Positions 41,871 through 49,592 of a stretch of DNA of 55,587 bases are shown piece after piece. Made by a program: the position numbers and the translations under genes. The notes below the pieces were generated by a model. It saw only the letters and a list, made by a program, of their open reading frames with translations, was not told the origin of the DNA and made no database searches. Source of the DNA: Eubacteriales bacterium (GTDB lineage: Bacteria > Bacillota > Clostridia > Oscillospirales > Butyricicoccaceae); contig JAUNWG010000009.1 of the NCBI GenBank assembly GCA_030540435.1, positions 1 to 55,587 on the forward strand, in the 5' to 3' direction. Position 1 is the stretch's first letter. Each line of letters starts with the position of its first letter.

Positions 41871-42617
41871 ATGCAATCTATGATCCAAGTTATGATAGCA
41901 GATGAAGACAGCCTATTTACCCGCCTGATACGTCATACGCTCCAGCCATCAGATGGCTTTTCCGTCACCGGTGTATACCGCAGCTGTGACCAACTGCTGG
42001 AGGCTGTACAGCGTGAAAATCCAGATGTCCTTCTGCTCGATCCCATGCTTCCCGGTGGAAATGCACTGCTCCTGCTGCGCCAACTGAACCAACTTCCTGC
42101 AGGGCAGCATCCGCATGTCTTTGTTATTTCCTCCTTCACATCTGCGGAAATGACTGCGGAATGCAACCGGCTCGGCGTCAGCTTCTTCCTGCGCAAGCCA
42201 GTCAATGCCAATACCATCGCTGATCTGATTTCCACCTGCGTCAGAAACACTTCTGAACCAGTGCACAGGCCAACAGATCATGAAATTCAACGGTACATCA
42301 CCAAAATACTGAACACCCTGCAGTTTCCAACACATGTTTTGGGCTACTATTACGTGCGCGACTGTATTATGCTGGCGCTGCGCCACAACACACCGACCAT
42401 CTCTGTTACGAAGGTTGTGTATCCCTCGGTTGCCAAGGCCAATTCAACCACATGGACCAGTGTGGAACGTGATATCCGCAGTGGCATTTTGATCGCCTGG
42501 GATCGTTGTGATGGGCATTTCCCAGGTTTCAGCTCTACGCGCCGTCCGACAAATCGTGCGTTTATTTCAGCTGTTGCCGAGCGTGTTCGCTGTGATCTGC
42601 AGATCGATTTCGCCTGA
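41871..42617 (+). CDS. Divergent Spo0A-family response regulator
   Basis: 248 residues from ATG 41871 (AAAAGGAG). The receiver domain keeps its acidic pocket (IADED), phospho-acceptor Asp (DVLLLDPMLPGG), Ser in VISSFTSA and Lys in FLRKP. After a short linker, the C-terminal half matches the Spo0A effector domain: GYYYVRDCIMLAL, TKVVYPSVAKANSTT, VERDIRSGILIAWDR and PTNRAFISAVAERVR. Spo0A is the master regulator of endospore formation. The recognition-helix area differs from the classical one, and the linker is shorter than in Bacillus. No sporulation gene is adjacent. It is either this organism's only Spo0A or a paralogue. Confidence 0.85.
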   Translation: MQSMIQVMIADEDSLFTRLIRHTLQPSDGFSVTGVYRSCDQLLEAVQRENPDVLLLDPMLPGGNALLLLRQLNQLPAGQHPHVFVISSFTSAEMTAECNRLGVSFFLRKPVNANTIADLISTCVRNTSEPVHRPTDHEIQRYITKILNTLQFPTHVLGYYYVRDCIMLALRHNTPTISVTKVVYPSVAKANSTTWTSVERDIRSGILIAWDRCDGHFPGFSSTRRPTNRAFISAVAERVRCDLQIDFA

Positions 42618-42842
42618 ATTTATTATTTTGTAATTATTTCGTAACATTTTTGTTACTTTTATGAATTGACGGATGCACTGCTTCGCCGTATAATGGATAA
42701 AAATGTCCAGAGCCTGTCTGAAAAACGAATGATTCATCTTTTTCCGCTTTTCAGGCAGCGCATAAAAACACTGTATCAATGATTGGAGATTTCTAACAGA
42801 ATGAGAAAATAGAAACGTGCTTTTCAAAAGATCAAAGCTGTA

Positions 42843-43586
42843 TTGCTCGTTGCCTGCTGCGCAGCTGTTGTGTCCTCTGCCGCTGTATTCTGCCATGCGG
42901 TATTTCTCACAGATACTGCAGCTGCCGAGGAACCGAAAACCTCCCAATCCGCAGATACGCCTGCACCTGCTGCGACACCTGAGCAGGACATCGAACAGCA
43001 GGCAGAGGAAACAAAGCCGGCAGAGCAGCCTGTACAGCAGGAGATCGACGGCCATGTGTGGATGGTGCACCAGGAGCTGCCGATCGTACAGCCCTCGCTT
43101 ACGCCGGAGCAGGCACAGGATGTATCTATCGTTGTCAACAAATCCGACCATGTGCTGACACTGTACAACGGGGAAAGCGTCATCGCGCAGTATTCCATCG
43201 GCTATGGCTCTGTTGCCGGCGCCAAAGAGCAGGAGGGCGACAAGCGCACACCGGAGGGCGAATACACCATCTGCGTGCTCAACAGCCAGAGTAAGTATTA
43301 TCTTTCGCTCGGACTGAACTATCCAAATGCAAACGACGCAAAGCGTGGTCTGGATACCGGGCTGATCTCTCAGGACGAATACAATGAGATTATGTCCCAG
43401 CTGAATGCCGGTCAGCAGCCGAACTGGTATACCAAGCTCGGCGGGCAGATCATGATCCACGGCCAGAAGGGCAATCTCGGTGGACAAACCGACTGGACGA
43501 CCGGCTGCGTGGCAGTAAATAATGCTGTCATGGATATTTTATGGAAATACTGCAAGGTGGGCACAAAGGTGACAATCCTGCCTTAA
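42843..43586 (+). CDS. L,D-transpeptidase (YkuD) with an in-frame amber codon near its start
   Basis: YkuD-domain protein; residues about 95-247 hold the catalytic block: MIHGQKGNLGG (His), then TTGCVAV (nucleophile Cys). Such enzymes make 3-3 cross-links in peptidoglycan or attach proteins. The region before is Glu/Pro/Gln-rich, preceded by a hydrophobic export segment. A natural start is ATG 42801 with GGAG upstream, but the fourth codon is TAG (42810-42812), followed by a basic stretch and the hydrophobic run typical of a signal anchor. The only other start in frame is TTG 42843, without a ribosome site. So either a recent nonsense mutation or poor translation from TTG. The transpeptidase domain is intact. 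Confidence 0.8.
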   Translation: MLVACCAAVVSSAAVFCHAVFLTDTAAAEEPKTSQSADTPAPAATPEQDIEQQAEETKPAEQPVQQEIDGHVWMVHQELPIVQPSLTPEQAQDVSIVVNKSDHVLTLYNGESVIAQYSIGYGSVAGAKEQEGDKRTPEGEYTICVLNSQSKYYLSLGLNYPNANDAKRGLDTGLISQDEYNEIMSQLNAGQQPNWYTKLGGQIMIHGQKGNLGGQTDWTTGCVAVNNAVMDILWKYCKVGTKVTILP

Positions 43587-43603
43587 GTTATCGACAGTAT
43601 CTA

Positions 43604-43632
43604 TTGCTCTTTTCCGTTTTCAGTGCTATACT
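43604..43632 (+). promoter_or_regulatory. Strong promoter downstream of the L,D-transpeptidase
   Basis: TTGCTC (43604-43609), 17 bp, TATACT (43627-43632), with TGC before the -10. It begins 18 bases after the transpeptidase stop and faces the hydrogenase genes. Confidence 0.65.
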
Positions 43633-43638
43633 GACAGT

Positions 43639-43826
43639 AGTTAAAGTGCGCGGACAGAAGCATCCTTCTTACCGCAAACCAGCTATCACTGCAAATGTAC
43701 CGACCCGCAAGGAGCAGCTCCTGACGGAAAAGACATGTCATACTAACAGGGGGATTTTTCACCGTCTTCCCCTGTCTGTTTTCGTCTTATCTGCATCCCT
43801 GCGTTCCGGCGCAGGGATGTTTTTAT
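43639..43826 (+). ncRNA. Candidate small RNA or regulatory leader of the TM1266-hydG genes
   Basis: About 190 bases between a good promoter and a strong terminator (43794-43803 with 43810-43819, then TTTTTATTT). No reading frame with a ribosome site. Other stems: GGAG-CAG-CTCC at 43711-43721 and 43746-43752 with 43769-43775. It matches no RNA family I know. As the terminator lies 36 bases before the TM1266 gene, read-through control of that gene is the other option. Confidence 0.4.
43794..43826 (+). terminator. Terminator upstream of the TM1266-type gene
   Basis: A 10-bp stem (43794-43803 with 43810-43819) with a T run. It ends the L,D-transpeptidase transcript and the short RNA, if that exists. 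Confidence 0.85.
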
Positions 43827-43861
43827 TTATCTAAGGCGTATCTGGAAAGGAAGGAACACGC

Positions 43862-44110
43862 ATGGAACAAACGCGAGTCGCTATTCTGGCAATCGTCGTG
43901 GAGAATCCCGCAAGCATCGACCGGCTGAACCACATTTTACATGAGTACAGACAGTATATCATCGGCCGCATGGGTATCCCCTATGAAAAGCGCAATATAT
44001 CACTCATCAGTATTGCCGTTGATGCCCCTGCCGATGTCATCAGCGCCATGTCCGGTAAACTCGGTATGCTGGACGGCGTAAACACAAAAGCAGTCTACTC
44101 TAAGCTCTGA
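43862..44110 (+). CDS. TM1266 family iron-only hydrogenase system putative regulator
   Basis: 82 residues, ACT-like beta-alpha-beta-beta-alpha-beta fold (VAILAIVVENPASIDRLNHIL, then NISLISIAVDAPADVISAMSGKLG, ending GVNTKAVYSKL). Small proteins of this kind are encoded beside hydE, hydF or hydG in many anaerobes and may bind a small molecule; no biochemical role is proven. AAGGAAGG precedes ATG. It is 33 bases before hydG and probably co-transcribed with it. Confidence 0.93.
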   Translation: MEQTRVAILAIVVENPASIDRLNHILHEYRQYIIGRMGIPYEKRNISLISIAVDAPADVISAMSGKLGMLDGVNTKAVYSKL

Positions 44111-44143
44111 GCAGCCTGCCCTATTCTACAGGAGGTAACCGTT

Positions 44144-45562
44144 ATGTATAATGTCATGTCCCCCAAGGCGGAGGAATTTATCAGCGATGAGGAGATCCGT
44201 GCCTGTCTTGCCTACGCAGAGGAAAACAAGCACAACCGCGAACTCATTGACCAGATTTTAGAAAAGGCGCGCAAAATGAAGGGCATATCCCATAAGGAGG
44301 CGCTCGTCCTGCTGGACTGTGACCTTGAGGATAAAAATGAAGAGATCTATGCGCTCGCCCGTGAGATCAAACAGGAATTTTACGGCAACCGCATTGTCAT
44401 GTTTGCGCCGCTGTATCTGTCAAATTACTGCGTCAACGGCTGCGAATACTGCCCTTATCACGCAAAAAATAAGCACATTGCACGTAAAAAGCTGACGCAG
44501 GAAGAAATCGTTGCGGAAGTCACCGCACTGCAGGATATGGGTCACAAGCGTCTCGCCATTGAAGCCGGTGAAGACCCGGTAAACAATCCGCTGGAATACA
44601 TTCTGGAATCCATCCAGACGATCTACAGCATCAAGCATAAGAATGGCGCGATCCGCCGTGTCAACGTCAACATCGCCGCAACGACCGTTGAGAACTATGC
44701 AAAGCTCAAGGATGCGGGCATTGGCACCTATATCCTGTTCCAGGAAACATACAATAAGGAATCGTATGAAAAGCTGCATCCGACAGGGCCGAAGCACGAT
44801 TACGCATATCACACCGAAGCGATGGACCGCGCAATGGAAGGCGGCATTGATGACGTCGGTCTGGGTGTACTGTTCGGTCTGAACAACTACCGCTATGACT
44901 TCACCGGTATCATTATGCATGCGGAGCATCTGGAAGCATATAAGGGCGTTGGTCCGCACACCATCAGCGTCCCGCGCGTGCGCCGCGCGGATGATATCGA
45001 CCCGGATGTATTTGACAACGGCATTTCAGACGACATGTTCGCAAAGATTGTCGCCTGCATCCGCATCGCCGTGCCGTACACCGGCATGATCGTTTCTACC
45101 CGTGAGAGCCAGGAATCCCGTGAGCGCGTGCTGAATCTCGGTATTTCCCAGATCAGCGGCGGTTCGCGCACCAGCGTCGGTGGCTATGTCGAGGAAGAGC
45201 CGGAGGAGGAAAATTCCGCACAGTTTGACGTCAGTGACCGCCGCACACTGGATGAGGTTGTCCACTGGCTGATGGACCTGGGCTATGTGCCAAGCTTCTG
45301 CACGGCATGCTATCGCGCAGGACGCACCGGCGACCGCTTTATGTCACTGCTCAAGAGCAAGCAGATCGTCAACTGCTGCCATCCGAATGCACTGATGACA
45401 CTCAAGGAATATCTGGAGGACTATGCGTCTGCGGATACAAAGGCAATCGGTGAAGCGCTCATCCGCAAGGAGCTGCTTACTATTCCAAATGAAACTGTCC
45501 GCCAAAAAGCCTCGGAATACATCGAGAATATCCACGAAGGCCAGCGCGATTTCCGCTTCTAA
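44144..45562 (+). CDS. hydG: [FeFe]-hydrogenase H-cluster maturase HydG (radical SAM)
   Basis: 472 residues. Splits tyrosine to yield CO and CN ligands on an iron centre used for the H-cluster. The AdoMet cluster motif is CVNGCEYC (CX3CX2C, near residue 96). Its C-terminal auxiliary cluster motif is CTACYRAGR...CC (CX2CX22C type, near 385-410). AGGAGG seven bases before the ATG. The other maturases, HydE and HydF, are not in this window. It has a strong terminator, so the hydrogenase genes that follow use another promoter. Confidence 0.97.
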   Translation: MYNVMSPKAEEFISDEEIRACLAYAEENKHNRELIDQILEKARKMKGISHKEALVLLDCDLEDKNEEIYALAREIKQEFYGNRIVMFAPLYLSNYCVNGCEYCPYHAKNKHIARKKLTQEEIVAEVTALQDMGHKRLAIEAGEDPVNNPLEYILESIQTIYSIKHKNGAIRRVNVNIAATTVENYAKLKDAGIGTYILFQETYNKESYEKLHPTGPKHDYAYHTEAMDRAMEGGIDDVGLGVLFGLNNYRYDFTGIIMHAEHLEAYKGVGPHTISVPRVRRADDIDPDVFDNGISDDMFAKIVACIRIAVPYTGMIVSTRESQESRERVLNLGISQISGGSRTSVGGYVEEEPEEENSAQFDVSDRRTLDEVVHWLMDLGYVPSFCTACYRAGRTGDRFMSLLKSKQIVNCCHPNALMTLKEYLEDYASADTKAIGEALIRKELLTIPNETVRQKASEYIENIHEGQRDFRF

Positions 45563-45589
45563 ACTGGTCAAAAAATTAACATTCCCTTA

Positions 45590-45622
45590 TCAGGAGACAG
45601 AATACTGTCTCCTGATTTTCTT
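45590..45622 (+). terminator. Terminator of hydG
   Basis: An 11-bp perfect stem with a 4-nt loop (45590-45600 with 45605-45615), then TTTTCTTTTT. Confidence 0.9.
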
Positions 45623-45688
45623 TTTGGTGCAAATCCTGCAAAATTCTAATTTTTTTCGGATTATTCCGTGTTTTTTATAAAGAAAAGA

Positions 45689-45716
45689 TTGATTTTTCCA
45701 AAAAAAGGCGTACAAT
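45689..45716 (+). promoter_or_regulatory. Promoter of the GltD-like/hydrogenase pair
   Basis: TTGATT (45689-45694), 16 bp, TACAAT (45711-45716). The leader is about 95 bases and AT-rich. I see no Rex-type palindrome. Confidence 0.5.
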
Positions 45717-45815
45717 AGACACAATACAATTTTGACCATTTTATGGTTATATTATGGGTAGTTTCAAGTGTACGTACCCGCATGAAAAAGAAGATTCTTT
45801 TGGAGTGAATGAACA

Positions 45816-47654
45816 TTGAGCAGATTAAGTTTGGAAACCCCGAATCAGGCGCAGACCGTCGTCGAGGGGCTGTACAGAGATTTGGAGCGGCGCATCGCCG
45901 CAAGCCCTCCCGGCCTATGTCCGGTCGATATTTCTCTGGGCTTTTTGAAACTGTGCCACGCGCAGACCTGCGGTAAATGCGCGCCCTGCCGCATTGGCCT
46001 TGGTCAGCTTGCCCGCCTGATGGATGATGTACTGAGCGAACGCGCTACACTGGAAACCATTGACCGCATTGAAAAAACCGCAATCACAATCGCTGATACC
46101 GCCGACTGTGCCATTGGCTATGAAGCCGCGAACATGGTTCTTCGCGGTGTCAAGGGCTTCCGTGACGACTACGAGGAACATGTCCGCAACAACCGCTGTA
46201 CCAGCGGCCTGACCCAGCCGGTACCGTGTGTCGCACTATGTCCCGCACATGTGGATGTTCCGGGCTATATTGCCCTGGTGCGCGCCGGACGGTATCAGGA
46301 TGCAGTCAAGCTCATCCGCAAGGACAATCCCTTCCCGACCGCCTGTGCATTCGTCTGTGAGCATCCATGTGAAGCGCGCTGCCGCAGAAATATGGTGGAT
46401 GATGCCGTCAACATCTGCGGCATCAAGCATTTTGCCGTCACCCATGCGCTGCATGTAGCTCCGGCAGCAAACCAACCATCCACCGGCAAGCGCGTTGCGA
46501 TCATCGGCGGCGGCCCGGGCGGTTTATCCTGTGCTTTTTATTTGCAGCTGATGGGCCATCACACCGTCGTATACGAACAGCGTCCCAAGCTCGGCGGCAT
46601 GCTGCGTTACGGCATTCCGCGCTACCGTCTGCCGGAAGCCATGCTAGAAAATGACATCGACGTGATCCTGAGCACCGGCGTGGAGGTACATACCGGCGTT
46701 TCCATTGGACGCGATATTTCCATCAAGGATATCGAAGCGAAATATGACGCTGTTTTCCTGTGCATCGGTGCACATATCGACCGCAAGCTCGGTCTTCCGG
46801 GTGAAAACAGCATCGGCGTTGTTTCCGCTGTGGAAATGCTGCGCGATATCGGCGAGGACAATCCGCCTGACTTTACCGGCAAGCGCGTATGCGTCATCGG
46901 CGGCGGCAATGTTTCTATGGACGCCACACGCACGGCAATTCGTCTGGGCGCAGCCAGCGTTACCACGGTATACCGCCGCCGTGTGGACGACATGACCGCA
47001 TTGAAGGAAGAGATCGAAGAGGCCGCTGCTGAGGGCGCGACAATCCTGCCGCTGCAAGCGCCGCTGCGCATCGACGCCGATGAAGAAGGGCATGTCACCG
47101 CACTTGTGACTCAGCCGCAGCAGATCGGTCCAGTAGGTCGCGACGGACGTCCGAAGCCGATTACAGCAGATAAACCGGAACATGTCATTCCATGCGACAT
47201 CGTCATTGTTGCGATCGGTCAGGGCATTGACTCCAAGGCATTTGCTGCTGCGGGTATTGCCGTGAACCGTGACCGCTTCTCCGCCCTGCCAGACAGTATT
47301 GTGGAGGGCAGTCCGAAGGTATTCGCAGGCGGCGACGCCGTTACCGGCCCATCCACCGTGATCCGTGCTATCGCCGCCGGTAAGGTCGCTGCCGCAAATA
47401 TTGACAATTTCCTGGGCTATAACCATGTCATTCACGCTGCTGTCCAAGATATCCCGGAAGCCTCCCTGTCACCAGCGCCGGCATGTGGACGCGTAAACCT
47501 GCGTACACGTCCTGCCTGCGAGTGCATTACAGGCTTTGACGATATCAAGGAAGGCATGACTGAGGATGAGGTCCTGCAGGAATCGTCCCGCTGTCTGCGC
47601 TGTGACCACTATGGCTACGGCAACTTCAGAGGAGGTCGAATGAGACAATGGTAA
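45816..47654 (+). CDS. NuoF-fragment/GltD-like NAD(P)-binding flavoprotein linked to [FeFe]-hydrogenase
   Basis: 612 residues from TTG 45816 (GGAGTG eight bases upstream; the ATG at 45808 is in another frame). Residues about 30-125 resemble only the C-terminal 4Fe-4S part of NuoF/HydB (CGKCAPCRIG, then a late Cys in ADCAIG); its FMN/NADH part is missing. Residues about 135-600 match the small subunit of glutamate synthase: Cys-rich CVALCPAHVDVPGYI, FVCEHPCEARC, first dinucleotide fold VAIIGGGPGGLSCA, second fold VCVIGGGNVSMDATR, and GGDAVTGPSTV. It probably moves electrons between NAD(P)H, FAD and the hydrogenase whose gene overlaps its last seven bases. Confidence 0.88.
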   Translation: MSRLSLETPNQAQTVVEGLYRDLERRIAASPPGLCPVDISLGFLKLCHAQTCGKCAPCRIGLGQLARLMDDVLSERATLETIDRIEKTAITIADTADCAIGYEAANMVLRGVKGFRDDYEEHVRNNRCTSGLTQPVPCVALCPAHVDVPGYIALVRAGRYQDAVKLIRKDNPFPTACAFVCEHPCEARCRRNMVDDAVNICGIKHFAVTHALHVAPAANQPSTGKRVAIIGGGPGGLSCAFYLQLMGHHTVVYEQRPKLGGMLRYGIPRYRLPEAMLENDIDVILSTGVEVHTGVSIGRDISIKDIEAKYDAVFLCIGAHIDRKLGLPGENSIGVVSAVEMLRDIGEDNPPDFTGKRVCVIGGGNVSMDATRTAIRLGAASVTTVYRRRVDDMTALKEEIEEAAAEGATILPLQAPLRIDADEEGHVTALVTQPQQIGPVGRDGRPKPITADKPEHVIPCDIVIVAIGQGIDSKAFAAAGIAVNRDRFSALPDSIVEGSPKVFAGGDAVTGPSTVIRAIAAGKVAAANIDNFLGYNHVIHAAVQDIPEASLSPAPACGRVNLRTRPACECITGFDDIKEGMTEDEVLQESSRCLRCDHYGYGNFRGGRMRQW

Positions 47655-49441
47655 ACGTAACAATCAACGGCATCGTCGTGCGCGTGCCGGAAGGCACCAC
47701 CATTATGGAAGCCGCTGCACACGCCGGCGTCACAATCCCTTCGCTGTGCTATTTGAAGGAGATCAACGAGATCGGCGCATGCCGCGTCTGCTGTGTTGAG
47801 GTCGAGGGAGAATCCCGCCTTGTCTCCTCCTGCAACAATCTTGTCTATGAGGGCATGGTTGTACACACCAACTCGCCGCGTGCCCGGCAAGCGCGCCGCA
47901 TCAATGTCGAGCTGCTGCTGTCGCAGCATGACGGCCAGTGTGCAACCTGCGTGCGCTCCGGCAACTGCAAGCTACAGCATGTGGCGAACGACCTCGGCAT
48001 CCTGCGCAATCCGTATCCGATGGATTTGCCGAAGGGGCTGTGGACAACGACCTTCCCGCTGTTCCGCGACCCGAAAAAGTGCATCAAATGTATGCGCTGC
48101 GTCCAGTATTGCGAAAAGATCCAAACGCTGGGGGTATGGGAAATGGCTGGTTCCGGCGGTCGCGCCACCATCGACGTTTCCCACAACCGCCGTATCAAGG
48201 ATTCCGACTGCGCATTGTGCGGACAGTGTATCACCCACTGCCCGGTAGGTGCCCTGCGCGAACGCGACGATACCATCGAGGTGCTCGATGCACTGGCGGA
48301 CCCGGACAAGATCACCGTCGTACAGATCGCACCGGCTGTACGCGCCGCATGGGGCGAATCCCACGGCCTGCCGCGTGAAATGGCGACTGTACGTCGTCTG
48401 GCTGCTGTTTTGCGCGCCATCGGCTTTGACTATATCTTTGACACTGCCTTCTCCGCTGATATGACGATCATGGAAGAATCCGCAGAATTTATCAAGCGTT
48501 TCTCCTCCGGTGAGCTGAACGAGCTTCCAATGTTCACCTCCTGCTGCCCGGGCTGGGTACGCTTCATCAAGTCGCAGTACCCGCAGCTGGTTCCGCAGCT
48601 GTCCACCGCGAAAAGCCCGCAGGAGATGTTTGGCGCGATCACCAAGAGCTATTTTGCGGAAAAGCTCGGCGTCCCGCCGGAAAAGCTGTGCTGTGTTTCC
48701 ATCATGCCGTGCATCGCAAAAAAATCCGAAAAGAGCGGACATGTCTACAGTCAAAATCCAGAAGGTATACAGGACGTCGACATCGTTATCACGACCCGCG
48801 AAATGGATCGCCTGATCCGTTCGGAGAACATCAATGTATTTTCCCTGCCGGAAGCAGAATTTGATTCCCCGCTGGGCATCGGCTCGGGCGCAGGCGTCAT
48901 TTTCGGCGCGACTGGCGGCGTTATGGAAGCCGCCCTGCGTACAGCATACCACACACTCTCCGGCAAGAATCCTGCACCGGACGCCTTCCGCGCTGTCCGC
49001 GGTCAGGAGGGCTGGCGTGAAGCGGAATTTGACCTGAACGGTACGGTTGTCCACTGTGCTGTGGCAAGCGGCCTTGGCAATGCACGCCGACTGATTGAAG
49101 CGCTCCTCGCTGGTGAGGTGCATTATGACTTCGTGGAGATCATGGCGTGCCCCGGCGGTTGTGTCGGCGGCGGTGGACAGCCGATCCCATTCGAGCAGAA
49201 TGAACAGGCGGATGTCCGCGGCGATCTTCTCTACAAGCTCGACCGCTTCAGCCCGCTGCGTTACCCACATGAAAACGCCGAGCTGAAGGTGCTGTATCAC
49301 ACCTATCTCGGTGCGCCGCTCTCTGAACGCGCGGAAGAGCTTCTGCATACTGACCACAATAGCTGGCAAATGCCGCTCAGCCTGCGCTTGCAGCACCATG
49401 ATACAGAAAACATGACCATCCAGTTTGGACAGCATAAATAA
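47648..49441 (+). CDS. hydA: [FeFe]-hydrogenase catalytic subunit (HydA)
   Basis: 597 residues; start overlaps the upstream gene by seven bases with AGGAGG about twelve bases before. Domains in order: 2Fe-2S ferredoxin-like (Cys in SLCYLKE, GACRVCC), His-Cys-ligated 4Fe-4S (HDGQCATCVRSGNC, near 98-110), two 4Fe-4S (KCIKCMRC; DCALCGQCITHCPVG), then the H-cluster domain with L1 TSCCPGW, L2 MPCIAKKSE and L3 MACPGGCVGGGGQP, and a short-subunit end. All H-cluster cysteines and the proton-transfer Cys are present. With the GltD-like partner it resembles the glutamate-synthase-linked group A2 in HydDB; the A3 bifurcating type would need HydB and HydC, which are absent. Confidence 0.95.
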   Translation: MVNVTINGIVVRVPEGTTIMEAAAHAGVTIPSLCYLKEINEIGACRVCCVEVEGESRLVSSCNNLVYEGMVVHTNSPRARQARRINVELLLSQHDGQCATCVRSGNCKLQHVANDLGILRNPYPMDLPKGLWTTTFPLFRDPKKCIKCMRCVQYCEKIQTLGVWEMAGSGGRATIDVSHNRRIKDSDCALCGQCITHCPVGALRERDDTIEVLDALADPDKITVVQIAPAVRAAWGESHGLPREMATVRRLAAVLRAIGFDYIFDTAFSADMTIMEESAEFIKRFSSGELNELPMFTSCCPGWVRFIKSQYPQLVPQLSTAKSPQEMFGAITKSYFAEKLGVPPEKLCCVSIMPCIAKKSEKSGHVYSQNPEGIQDVDIVITTREMDRLIRSENINVFSLPEAEFDSPLGIGSGAGVIFGATGGVMEAALRTAYHTLSGKNPAPDAFRAVRGQEGWREAEFDLNGTVVHCAVASGLGNARRLIEALLAGEVHYDFVEIMACPGGCVGGGGQPIPFEQNEQADVRGDLLYKLDRFSPLRYPHENAELKVLYHTYLGAPLSERAEELLHTDHNSWQMPLSLRLQHHDTENMTIQFGQHK

Positions 49442-49458
49442 TTCACATATACACAAAA

Positions 49459-49487
49459 AGTCCCGCAGCATTTCGTGCTGCGGGACT
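49459..49487 (+). terminator. Hairpin after hydA
   Basis: A 12-bp perfect stem (49459-49470 with 49476-49487). The T tract after it is poor, so termination may be partial. Confidence 0.55.
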
Positions 49488-49592
49488 GCTGTTCTGCTGC
49501 ATCATGTTCCCAACGTCATTTTTGCACAGATCTCCGTCGCGTGGTATAATATCTCTGATTTATTATCAGAAAAGGTCGTGGGCATTTTGAAG

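Noticed and set aside
43639..43826. A known riboswitch (cyclic-di-GMP, TPP, SAM, THF, fluoride) ahead of the hydrogenase genes
   Set aside because: Short pieces such as GCAAACC recall the cyclic-di-GMP class, but the order and partner motifs of that class and of the others are missing.
43541..43834. Open frame of 97 codons after the L,D-transpeptidase
   Set aside because: Starts inside the previous gene without a ribosome site and runs through hairpins of a terminator; product not protein-like.
47972..49471. A 499-codon frame antisense to hydA
   Set aside because: Shadow of the hydrogenase gene, whose iron-sulfur motifs are certain.
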